From contig NZ_LR134352.1 of NCBI RefSeq assembly GCF_900637185.1, forward strand, positions 5,446,001 to 5,510,000: a stretch of DNA of 64,000 nt, in the 5' to 3' direction. Position numbers and translations under genes: made by a program. Source of the stretch: Nocardia asteroides. GTDB taxonomy: Bacteria > Actinomycetota > Actinomycetes > Mycobacteriales > Mycobacteriaceae. Below the pieces are notes generated by a model that was given only the letters and a program-made list of their open reading frames with translations, did not search any database and had not been told where the DNA came from. This document shows, one piece after another, positions 17,240 to 24,093 of the stretch (position 1 is the first letter of the stretch; the number at the start of each line of letters is the position of its first letter).

Positions 17240-18355
17240 ATGCCCGAATCCCCGTACCTTGTCATCTACCCCGAACGGGTACGTGCCAATTACCGAGCCC
17301 TCGACGCCGCCGTGTCGGCACGGCGCAGCCAGGGCACCCGGATCAGGTACGCGGTGAAAGCGGCACCCGTCGACGCCATCCTCACCCTGCTCGACGCCGA
17401 GGGCGCGGAGTTCGACGTGGCCAGCATCGGCGAGATCGAGCAGGCGCTGCGGCTGGGGATCGCCGCGGACAAGCTCTGCTACGGCAACCCGATCAAGAAG
17501 AGCGCCCATATCGCGCGCGCCTTCGCGCTCGGGGTCCGCCGCTACGCCTTCGACACCGAGGACGACCTGTGCCGCATCGCCGAGCACGCGCCCGGTTCCG
17601 AGGTCGAGTGCCGGTTCCTGTCCTCGGCGCCCGAATCACGCACCCCCTTCGGCACGAAGTTCGGCTGCGCGCCCGCCGAAGCGCTGCGCCTGCTGGTGCG
17701 CGCTCGCGACCTCGGCCTGGCCGTGGGTGGCCCGTACTTCCACGTCGGCTCCCAGCAGATGGACCCGGACGCGTGGCGGATCGGGGTCCGGCAGGCCGGG
17801 GAGATCGTGACCGCGTTGGCGGACAAGGACATTCGGGTCACCGCGGTCAACGTGGGTGGCGGTCTGCCGATCTCCTACGCCGACGCCGCCCCCGAGCTCG
17901 ACGCGATCGCGGCCGCCATGACGGCCGCCGCCGCGGAGTTCCTGCCCGAATCCACCGGCCTGGTCGTCGAACCCGGCCGCGCGCTGGTGGGCAACGCGGG
18001 CACCATTCACGCCGAGGTCGTCGGCGTGCGATTCGCGCCGGACGGCCGGCGCTGGGTGTATCTCGACATCGGCCGCTACAACGGCATGGCCGAGACGGAG
18101 AACGAGTACATCGCCTACCGATTCGTCACCGATCGCGACGGCGATCCGGTGGGTGAGGCGGTGGTCGCGGGTCCGACCTGCGACGGCGACGATGTACTGT
18201 ATCAACGCACGAAGGTCCTTCTGCCGACCACGTTGCGAGCCGGTGATCAGATCCAGATCCTCGACACCGGCGCCTATACCGCGAGCTATTCGTCGGTGTC
18301 CTTCAATGGTTTTCCGCCCTTGACCGTTCATGTCTCGGGCGCTGAGCGAGAGTGA
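17240..18355 (+). CDS. Type III PLP-dependent decarboxylase, probable ornithine decarboxylase
   Basis: A 371-residue fold-type III (alanine racemase-like barrel) decarboxylase. The Schiff-base lysine is Lys40 in RYAVKAAP. Other family landmarks are FDVASIGEIE, the HVGSQQMD His loop, the glycine-rich phosphate loop VNVGGGLPISY, VVEPGRALVGNAG, and the active-site Cys region GPTCDGDD near the C-terminus. This length and motif set fit eukaryotic-type ornithine decarboxylases rather than diaminopimelate decarboxylase. Coupling to a SpeD-SpeE fusion, with a four-base overlap, supports ornithine as substrate and putrescine as product. A lysine or mixed specificity cannot be excluded. Confidence 0.86.
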   Translation: MPESPYLVIYPERVRANYRALDAAVSARRSQGTRIRYAVKAAPVDAILTLLDAEGAEFDVASIGEIEQALRLGIAADKLCYGNPIKKSAHIARAFALGVRRYAFDTEDDLCRIAEHAPGSEVECRFLSSAPESRTPFGTKFGCAPAEALRLLVRARDLGLAVGGPYFHVGSQQMDPDAWRIGVRQAGEIVTALADKDIRVTAVNVGGGLPISYADAAPELDAIAAAMTAAAAEFLPESTGLVVEPGRALVGNAGTIHAEVVGVRFAPDGRRWVYLDIGRYNGMAETENEYIAYRFVTDRDGDPVGEAVVAGPTCDGDDVLYQRTKVLLPTTLRAGDQIQILDTGAYTASYSSVSFNGFPPLTVHVSGAERE

Positions 18356-19566
18356 GTTTGCCCATGACGGCGGAATTCACCGGCTGGCACGTGCTGGCCG
18401 AGTTCGGTGGTGTCGACACTGCTCTGTGTGACGATCTCGAACGACTCGAATCGGCGTTGCGTGAGTCTCTGATCGCGGCGGGCGTCACCATCTGCGATGT
18501 CGTTCACAAGAAGTTCGACCCGCAGGGGGTGACCGTCCTCGCCCTGTTGTCGGAGTCCCACGCCTCGATTCACACCTATCCGGAGTCCGGCGACATCTTC
18601 GTCGACGTCTTCACCTGCGGCAGCATCGGCGCGGGCGCGACGAAGGCGGTGGAACTTCTGCGAGACAAGTTGTCTCCCGAGAATGTTCAGATGAAGGTGG
18701 TCCAGCGCGGCCACGGTGCCGAGAAGATCTACGAACCGGTGGGCGACGGCCTGACCCGGATCTGGGATCTGCACGAGGTGATCGTGGACACCAACACCCC
18801 GTTCCAGCACATGGTGATCGCGCGGACCCAGCAGGGCATCTCGCTGTTCTCCGACGACGACCGTCAGTCCACCGAGTTCTCCCAGCTCACCTACCACGAG
18901 GCCATGATGGTCCCGGCGTTCGTGCTGGCCGAGAAGCTGGACCGGGTGCTCATCATCGGTTCCGGTGAGGGCGTCGCCTCGCAGATGTCGGTGGCGGCCG
19001 GGGCCAGCCTGGTCGACCACGTCGACATCGACCAGCTCGAGGTGGAGCTGTGCGCCGAGCACCTGCCCTACGGCTACACCAGCGACGAGCTGGCCGCCGC
19101 CGTCAAGGGCGAGGGCCCGGTGCACGTGCACTATGCCGACGGCTGGGACTTCCTGGCCAAGGCGCAGGAGGCGGGCACCCGCTACGACGTGATCGTCATC
19201 GATCTGCCCGACGAGCGGGTCGAGGACGCCCAGCACAACCGCCTCTACGAGGCGGAGTTCCTGTCCCGATGTAAGGCACTGCTGGCGCCGGGCGGTGTGC
19301 TCTCGGCCCAGGCCGGCTGCGCGACGATGTGGCGCAACGAGACCCTCAAGCGTTCGTGGGGGCGTTTCCACGAGCAGTTCGCCACCGTGGTCCCCTACGG
19401 CAGCGACGAGCACGAGTGGACCTTCCTGTTCGGCCTGAACGAGAAGATCGACGACCCGGTGCGCGGCATGGCCGACCGCCTGGCCCTGCTGCCCTACCGC
19501 GCCGAGACGATCGACGCGCGCGCCCTCGAGCGCGGCGCCATCGAGCCCTTCGCCCTGCGCGGCTGA
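18352..19566 (+). CDS. Fused S-adenosylmethionine decarboxylase (SpeD) - spermidine synthase (SpeE)
   Basis: A 404-residue two-domain enzyme. Residues 1-130 are a prokaryotic AdoMet decarboxylase: self-cleavage is expected between Glu68 and Ser69 in SESHASIHTYPE, giving pyruvoyl at Ser69. The spacing to His74 and Cys89 equals that of the Thermotoga enzyme (Ser63, His68, Cys83). From about residue 138 on is an aminopropyltransferase with TYHEAMM, the SAM-type loop IIGSGEGVAS and the acidic loop VIDLPDE, where most SpeE proteins read D-S-(S/T)-D-P. The protein should make decarboxylated AdoMet and use it to convert putrescine to spermidine. The GTG start overlaps the decarboxylase stop; an ATG at 18364 is an alternative. 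Confidence 0.9.
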   Translation: MSLPMTAEFTGWHVLAEFGGVDTALCDDLERLESALRESLIAAGVTICDVVHKKFDPQGVTVLALLSESHASIHTYPESGDIFVDVFTCGSIGAGATKAVELLRDKLSPENVQMKVVQRGHGAEKIYEPVGDGLTRIWDLHEVIVDTNTPFQHMVIARTQQGISLFSDDDRQSTEFSQLTYHEAMMVPAFVLAEKLDRVLIIGSGEGVASQMSVAAGASLVDHVDIDQLEVELCAEHLPYGYTSDELAAAVKGEGPVHVHYADGWDFLAKAQEAGTRYDVIVIDLPDERVEDAQHNRLYEAEFLSRCKALLAPGGVLSAQAGCATMWRNETLKRSWGRFHEQFATVVPYGSDEHEWTFLFGLNEKIDDPVRGMADRLALLPYRAETIDARALERGAIEPFALRG

Positions 19567-19580
19567 GCTCGGCACGACAC

Positions 19581-19618
19581 CGAAGGCGGTGATCCGGTTC
19601 CCCGGGTCGCCGCCTTCG
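19581..19618. terminator. Rho-independent-type hairpin after the polyamine genes
   Basis: Bases 19581-19597 pair with 19602-19618 in a 17-base stem with two G-T wobbles and a four-base loop (TTCC). It begins 15 bases after the speD-speE fusion stop and should end that operon. There is no strong T-run, which is common in high-GC actinobacteria. Confidence 0.7.
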
Positions 19619-19694
19619 TGCGATTCCGGTGCCGCCGGGCACCGAATGTTGGCACTATGCGAAGGGCTCAGCTCCGACAGAATCGAGTCCGCCC

Positions 19695-20255
19695 ATGACG
19701 CCGACACCGTTGTCCGCCGACGGCCTGATGCCGATCGGCAGGCCCGCCGACCACCGTCCCCGGCTGGACCGGTTGTCCGCGGCGGGCCTCGGGGCCTTCC
19801 GCGCCCTGTTCGCCGCGGCGCCCGCACCGACGGCCGCCGACTTCGCCCGCCTGGACGGTGACGTGTCGATGCGGTCCTTCCCCGGGTCCGCGGAGCGGGT
19901 GCTCGCACCGCTGATGGCCCGGCCGTCGTATTTCTGGGTGGCCAAGTCGTTTCGGCACGTCGGTGACGGAGTCGCCGTGGGCCACAATGTGTTTCGCCTG
20001 CTCGGTGGGATGCGGGCGCTGAATTTCGTCTCGTCCGTGGGTGATTCGGTGATCGACGGACGGCCCGCGGTGCTGTTCGACTACGACGACGCGCGGGTCG
20101 GCTCGCGCAGGCCGGCCCGGCACGTCTACGACGAGCTGCGCGAGATCGAGCCGGACCTGTGGCTCGGTCCCAGCTATTTCGTCACGAAGACGAAACGGAT
20201 CCCGATGGGCTGGTTCGCCCTCGACGCCTCGATCCCGTTCGGCGGCCCGGCCTGA
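19695..20255 (+). CDS. Hypothetical protein
   Basis: I do not recognise this 186-residue protein. It has no signal peptide or membrane helix. The second half looks beta-rich: HVGDGVAVGHNVFRLL, VIDGRPAVLFDYDD, then IEPDLWLGPSYF and PMGWFALDA, a pattern reminiscent of small lipocalin- or calycin-like folds, but this is an impression only. The ATG at 19695 was chosen because the upstream in-frame sequence runs back towards the terminator of the polyamine operon and is unlike a protein. A strong convergent terminator lies just after it. No partner gene is evident. Confidence 0.65.
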   Translation: MTPTPLSADGLMPIGRPADHRPRLDRLSAAGLGAFRALFAAAPAPTAADFARLDGDVSMRSFPGSAERVLAPLMARPSYFWVAKSFRHVGDGVAVGHNVFRLLGGMRALNFVSSVGDSVIDGRPAVLFDYDDARVGSRRPARHVYDELREIEPDLWLGPSYFVTKTKRIPMGWFALDASIPFGGPA

Positions 20256-20260
20256 ACGAC

Positions 20261-20297
20261 GGTGAGCCGGGTGCGGACGATCCGCACCCGGCTCACC
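20261..20297. terminator. Bidirectional terminator hairpin
   Basis: A perfect 17-base inverted repeat (20261-20277 with 20281-20297) with a three-base loop lies between the converging hypothetical gene and the tautomerase gene. It can serve both strands. Confidence 0.85.
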
Positions 20298-20308
20298 GAT
20301 CGGACCGC

Positions 20309-20521
20309 TCAGCCTTCGGCGGCGCGCTGTGCCCGGTACTCGGCCACGTTGACTCCGCCGACACCCCAATCCGTCAGCGGCACTTCGTCGATCACCACAT
20401 AGGTGCTGGCCGGCGCCTTCCCGAGCACGTCGAACAGCAGATCGGTGACGCCTTTGATCAGCTGCCCCTTCTGCTCCGGGGTGACCCCTTCGTCGGTGAC
20501 CTTGATGTTGACATACGGCAT
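20309..20521 (-). CDS. 4-oxalocrotonate tautomerase family enzyme
   Basis: A 70-residue tautomerase-superfamily monomer. The required N-terminal proline is present (MPYVNIKV), leaving Pro1 as the catalytic base after Met removal, and the characteristic VIDEVPLTDWGVGG strand-loop occupies the middle. Such proteins assemble as dimers or hexamers and catalyse keto-enol tautomerisation in aromatic or halo-acid catabolism, but the natural substrate here is unknown. The equivalent of Arg11 of 4-oxalocrotonate tautomerase is not obvious, so the chemistry may differ. It starts 14 bases after the SDR gene and is the last gene of the tetR-SDR-tautomerase operon. Confidence 0.88.
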   Translation of the reverse strand: MPYVNIKVTDEGVTPEQKGQLIKGVTDLLFDVLGKAPASTYVVIDEVPLTDWGVGGVNVAEYRAQRAAEG

Positions 20522-20535
20522 GGTTGGTTTCCTTT

Positions 20536-21276
20536 CTACGCCGCTCTACCCGAAATGAACCCGCCGTCGACGGGGAGAATGTGGCCGGTGACGAACTCGG
20601 CGTCGGCCAGGTACAGCACCGCCGCGGTGGTGTCGGCGACCTCGCCGATGCGGCCGAGCAGCGCCGCGCCCGCGGCCGCGCGCTCGTCGCCGTCACCGAA
20701 CAGCGGGGTGCGGATGATGCCGGGGGCCACCGCGTTGACCCGGATCCGGGCCGGGGCGAGCTCGGCAGCCAGGCTGGTGGTCAGCGCGTGCACGCCGCCC
20801 TTACTGATCAGCGCGGCCGACGCGGGCAGGCCGGTCATCGCGTGATCGATCAGCACGGTGCCGATATTGACGATGCTGCCGCCGGTGCCCTGCGCCAGCA
20901 GCTGCCGCACGACGGCCTGGGTGGTGAAGTAGGTGCCCTTGAGGTTGCCGCCGAGGTAGCGGTCGAGCTCGGCCTCGGTGACGTCGACGAACGGCGTCGC
21001 GCCGAACACTCCCGCACTGTTGACCAGCGCATCGACCCGGCCGAAGCGGTCGAGGGCGGCGGCGACGTAGGCCGCGCCGGTGGCGGGCGAGCCGATGTCG
21101 CCGGCGACGGTGGCCACCAGGTCCGGTGCCGCCAGCTCCGCGGCGACCTCGGCGAGCTTGTCCGCGTCGCGGCCGCCGAGCACCACCGCGTCACCGCGGG
21201 CGACGAGCGCACGGGCCACATCGCGACCGATGCCGCTGGACGCGCCGGTCACGACGACCGTCTTCGAGACAGACAT
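20536..21276 (-). CDS. Short-chain dehydrogenase/reductase with non-canonical active site
   Basis: A 246-residue SDR. The cofactor loop is VTGASSGIG and the NSAGVFG segment (family NxAG) follows. The helix carrying the catalytic Tyr-x-x-x-Lys reads SAALISKGG: the Lys is present but the Tyr position is Ala. The C-terminal part is normal (VNAVAPGIIRTPLF, VDGGF). A subfamily of bacterial SDRs found beside TetR regulators has this substitution, so it is probably not a sequencing error. Catalysis may differ or be lost. The ATG at 21276 has GGAGAGG nine bases upstream. An operator for the adjacent TetR lies 24 bases upstream of the start codon. Confidence 0.88.
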   Translation of the reverse strand: MSVSKTVVVTGASSGIGRDVARALVARGDAVVLGGRDADKLAEVAAELAAPDLVATVAGDIGSPATGAAYVAAALDRFGRVDALVNSAGVFGATPFVDVTEAELDRYLGGNLKGTYFTTQAVVRQLLAQGTGGSIVNIGTVLIDHAMTGLPASAALISKGGVHALTTSLAAELAPARIRVNAVAPGIIRTPLFGDGDERAAAGAALLGRIGEVADTTAAVLYLADAEFVTGHILPVDGGFISGRAA

Positions 21277-21296
21277 GAGCTGATCCTCTCCAGAAA

Positions 21297-21313
21297 TATA
21301 CGACCGGTCGTCT
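21297..21313. promoter_or_regulatory. TetR operator, copy 1 (upstream of the SDR gene)
   Basis: The 17-base sequence TATACGACCGGTCGTCT contains the 12-base palindrome ACGACCGGTCGT (21300-21311). The same 17 bases recur upstream of the tetR gene at 21987-22003. The position, 21-37 bases before the SDR start codon, fits repression of the SDR-tautomerase pair by the adjacent TetR protein. Confidence 0.82.
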
Positions 21314-21365
21314 CGGAACGGCCGACCGACAAGCTCCCTCCCGGCCGAACGCCGGTCAGGTGGGG

Positions 21366-21977
21366 TCAGGACACGACGACGGCACGATCCGGGCGGAAAT
21401 AGTCGTCGAGCAGCCGCCGCAGGCACTTGTCCAGCGGCGCGACGGTGCGGTCGATCTTCATCCGGATGACCGCGCCCTCCCAGGATTCGAGCAGCAGGTC
21501 GGCCAGGTCGACGGCATCGAGGTCGGCGCGGACCGTCCCCTCGGCCTGGGCGGTGCGCAACGCGGCGGCCACGCCGTCGCGCCAGGAGGCCCACGCGTCG
21601 GACAGGGCGGTGCGCAGCACCTCGCTGCCCTCGAGCTCACCGCCGAGATTGGCGATCAGGCAGCCGCCGGTGTAGTCGGCGGCCACGAACTCCTCGGTCA
21701 GGCGGGCGAAGAACCGGCGCAGCCCCGTGAGCGCGTCCGGCGCACCGCCGAACGTGGCCGCCATGGTGCGCTGCACACACACCGAGTGATGGTCGATCAC
21801 CGCGTGCGCGAAGCTCTCCTTGCTGTCGAAGTAGTTGTAGAACGACCCCTTCGGCACCCCGACCTTGTCGAGGACCTGTTTGATCCCGGTGCCGTGGTAC
21901 CCGGTGGACAGCAGGCTCGCCGCGCCCTCCTCGATGAGCAGGGCCCGCGTGTCGTCGCTGCGCCGTGGTCGTGCCAT
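21366..21977 (-). CDS. TetR/AcrR family transcriptional regulator
   Basis: A 203-residue TetR-family repressor. The N-terminal helix-turn-helix (about residues 10-55) contains GYHGTGIKQVLDKVGVPKGSFYNYFDSKESF, shown here by its key Gly-Thr turn and the YNYF motif. The C-terminal ligand and dimer domain has a TetR_C-type layout with a Cys in GGCLIANLGGE. It is the first gene of a leftward operon with the SDR and tautomerase genes. Identical palindromic sites precede tetR and the SDR gene, so it probably represses itself and both enzymes until a ligand, perhaps a reactive carbonyl, relieves it. Confidence 0.92.
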   Translation of the reverse strand: MARPRRSDDTRALLIEEGAASLLSTGYHGTGIKQVLDKVGVPKGSFYNYFDSKESFAHAVIDHHSVCVQRTMAATFGGAPDALTGLRRFFARLTEEFVAADYTGGCLIANLGGELEGSEVLRTALSDAWASWRDGVAAALRTAQAEGTVRADLDAVDLADLLLESWEGAVIRMKIDRTVAPLDKCLRRLLDDYFRPDRAVVVS

Positions 21978-21986
21978 GCGCGGAAC

Positions 21987-22003
21987 TATACGACCGGTCG
22001 TCT
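21987..22003. promoter_or_regulatory. TetR operator, copy 2 (upstream of tetR)
   Basis: An exact second copy of TATACGACCGGTCGTCT, with its palindromic core at 21990-22001, begins ten bases before the tetR start codon. This indicates autoregulation. Confidence 0.82.
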
Positions 22004-22023
22004 ACTAATGGCAAGCCCCGATC

Positions 22024-22626
22024 TCAGTCGTCGTCCACGCCCCGCGCCGCGAGGGCCTCCCCCATGGCGTCGGCCGTGCGCAGGGCCCGCACCAGCACCG
22101 GCGTGACCAGCGCGGTCGCCGACCAGGACACCCCGCGGGCCCGCCGCGCCTCGGCGACCTCGTGCACGATCTGCGCCAGCAGCGGCACGCACCGGATCGC
22201 CAGCGCCAGCAGCAGGCCGACCCGCTCCGGGTTCACCCCGAACCGGCGCAGCGGGCCCAGCGCCCGGATGAGGGCGTCGAGCATGTCGGTGACCCGGGTC
22301 GTCACCGTCACCAGCGCGGCCAGCGCCACCGAGACCAGCAGCACCCCACAGACCACCACGGCCCGGGTCGGCGAGGTGGTGAGCAGCTGGAACACCGCGA
22401 TGATCAGCGTCATCCAGAGCACGGGCCGCAGCTGGGCGACGGCGATCCGCCACGAGACCCGAGCCAGCGCGTACAGACAGGTCACCGCCAGCACCGCGAC
22501 CCCGACGCCGAGTGGATCGCGCACGAACACCGTCATGCCGAGGATCGCGAGCACCAGCGCCGCCAGCTTCACCCCGGCGGGCAGCCGGTGCAGCGGGGAG
22601 TCGCCGGGGCAGTACAGGCCGATCAT
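22024..22626 (-). CDS. bioN: Energy-coupling factor transmembrane protein (BioN/EcfT)
   Basis: A 200-residue membrane protein with four to five helices and two short cytoplasmic coupling motifs near the C-terminus: EARRARGVSW and AMGEALAARGVDD, corresponding to the A-R-(G/S) signatures by which EcfT proteins engage the ATPase subunits. It transmits ATP hydrolysis to the substrate-binding BioY component. It overlaps the ATPase gene by four bases (ATGA), and BioY is encoded just upstream, so the three genes form a bioY-bioM-bioN operon for biotin uptake. Confidence 0.9.
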   Translation of the reverse strand: MIGLYCPGDSPLHRLPAGVKLAALVLAILGMTVFVRDPLGVGVAVLAVTCLYALARVSWRIAVAQLRPVLWMTLIIAVFQLLTTSPTRAVVVCGVLLVSVALAALVTVTTRVTDMLDALIRALGPLRRFGVNPERVGLLLALAIRCVPLLAQIVHEVAEARRARGVSWSATALVTPVLVRALRTADAMGEALAARGVDDD

Positions 22627-23303
22627 TCGACCAGTCGGCGATAGCTGTCGACCGCCTCGGCCGGGGTACCGTCGGCCACCACGCGCCCCTGGTCCAGCAC
22701 CACCACCCGGTCGAAGCCGTCGAGCAGCCCGAGCTGATGGGTCACCACGATCACCTGCTGCTCCAGCGCGTTCAGCGCCTCCGACACGCGGCGGGCGTTG
22801 CGCAGGTCGAGCAGGGTGGTGGGCTCGTCGGCGACGATGACCTCGGGTTCACGGATCAGCGCCGAGCCGATCGCGAGCAACTGCTTCTGGCCGCCCGAGA
22901 GCAGATGCGCGGGATGGTCGGCGTGCGCGCCGAGACCGAACCGGTCGAGCATCTCCCCCACCCTGGCGGCGATTTCGGCGCGGCTCAGTCCGCTGCGCCG
23001 CAGCGAGAACGCCAGATCCTCGGCCACCGTCGGCATCACGATCTGGGTGTCGGGATCGGTGAACACGAAGCCGACCTTGCGCCGTACCTGCGCGCCCTTG
23101 CGGGCGGCGTCGATCCCGTCGACGGTCACGGTGCCCGAGGTGGGAGCCAGCAGTCCGTTGAGCATGCGGGCCAGGGTGGACTTGCCCGACCCGTTGGCAC
23201 CGATCAGGCCGATGCGCCGCTCGGTCAGCCGCAGGTCGACCTCCCGCAACACGGTCCGTTCACCGAAGCGATGCCCGACCGTGTCGACAACGAATTCACT
23301 CAC
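22623..23303 (-). CDS. bioM: Biotin ECF transporter ATP-binding protein (BioM)
   Basis: A 226-residue ABC ATPase. Walker A is GANGSGKST, the Q-loop region reads GFVFTDPDTQIVMPT, the signature is LLSGGQKQLLAI, Walker B is VIVADEPTTLLD, and the switch His is in VVTHQLG. The TDPDxQ sequence at the Q-loop is characteristic of ECF-type ATPases. Only one ATPase gene is present, so it presumably works as a homodimer, as in other BioMNY systems. It starts with GTG, 12 bases after bioY, and overlaps bioN. Confidence 0.93.
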   Translation of the reverse strand: MSEFVVDTVGHRFGERTVLREVDLRLTERRIGLIGANGSGKSTLARMLNGLLAPTSGTVTVDGIDAARKGAQVRRKVGFVFTDPDTQIVMPTVAEDLAFSLRRSGLSRAEIAARVGEMLDRFGLGAHADHPAHLLSGGQKQLLAIGSALIREPEVIVADEPTTLLDLRNARRVSEALNALEQQVIVVTHQLGLLDGFDRVVVLDQGRVVADGTPAEAVDSYRRLVE

Positions 23304-23315
23304 GCCGCGACCCGC

Positions 23316-23909
23316 TCAGCCACGGATCAACCCGGGGTAGGCGCGGTGCACGCCCTTGGCGACGACCGTGGCGACGACGACCTTGGCCAGGTCGCCGGGG
23401 AGGAAGGCGAAGTTGGTCGAGATCGCCGCCCACACCCCGAGATCGGTGCGCACCAGCAGCCCCGCGGTACCGAACAGATAGATGACCACGATCCCGCCGA
23501 GCGCGTTGATCAGCAGGCCCGGCACGATCGGGTACTTCGGCAGGATCGCCGCGGTGAGCCACCCGATGACCAGGGTCGCCGGGATCCAGCCGATCAGATA
23601 GCCCGCGGTGGGCGAGGCCAGCGCGGTCAGGCCGGTGCGGCCGCCGGACAGCAGCGGCAGACCGATCAGCGTGAGCGCGATGAACACCGCCACGGCGGCG
23701 GTACCCTTGCGCGCGCCGAGGATCGCGCCGGTGAGGATGACGCCGAGGGTCTGCAGCGTGATCGGCACGCCGCTGAATCCGACGGTGATCGCGCCCGGCA
23801 GCCCCAGGGCGGCGATCAGCGCGGCGAAGACCGCGATCTGCGCCAGGTCCCGTGCGGCGAAACCGACCGCGGGCTTAGGGGATTTCTCGACATCGGGCAC
23901 AGCGGACAT
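23316..23909 (-). CDS. bioY: Biotin transporter substrate-binding component BioY
   Basis: A 197-residue S-component with six hydrophobic helices. BioY features include GVPITLQTLGVILTGAILG, LLSGGRTGLTALASPTAGYLIGW and the terminal AKVVVATVVAKGVHRAYP. It binds biotin at high affinity and, with BioM and BioN encoded downstream, imports it across the membrane. The ATG lies 14 bases from a perfect palindrome matching the BioQ operator type, so expression is likely repressed when biotin is ample. It is divergent from the LuxR-type regulator gene. Confidence 0.95.
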   Translation of the reverse strand: MSAVPDVEKSPKPAVGFAARDLAQIAVFAALIAALGLPGAITVGFSGVPITLQTLGVILTGAILGARKGTAAVAVFIALTLIGLPLLSGGRTGLTALASPTAGYLIGWIPATLVIGWLTAAILPKYPIVPGLLINALGGIVVIYLFGTAGLLVRTDLGVWAAISTNFAFLPGDLAKVVVATVVAKGVHRAYPGLIRG

Positions 23910-23923
23910 CCTTCACCATGGAA

Positions 23924-23938
23924 TTGAACGACGTTCAA
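23924..23938. promoter_or_regulatory. Candidate BioQ operator upstream of bioY
   Basis: The perfect 15-base inverted repeat TTGAACGACGTTCAA sits 15 bases before the bioY start codon. It fits the TGAAC-N3-GTTCA type of site reported for BioQ, the TetR-family biotin repressor of mycobacteria and corynebacteria. No bioQ gene lies in the window; it could be elsewhere in the genome. Confidence 0.75.
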
Positions 23939-24093
23939 AATAGCAGGTGAGGGCCCTGCGGCAGCACCCGGTAGGCAGCGGGGAGCGTTTCGCCACGCCC
24001 GAAGATCGATTACGATTCGAGGGTTGGGACTTCCCGGGCGGCGCGTGCCGCACAACGGCGGCGCCGATAGCCCGTGGCCGAGGAAGGGCCATC

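Noticed and set aside
22004..24093. Riboswitch in the bioY leader
   Set aside because: The leader is short and holds a palindrome typical of a repressor site; no known riboswitch fold for biotin is expected or visible.
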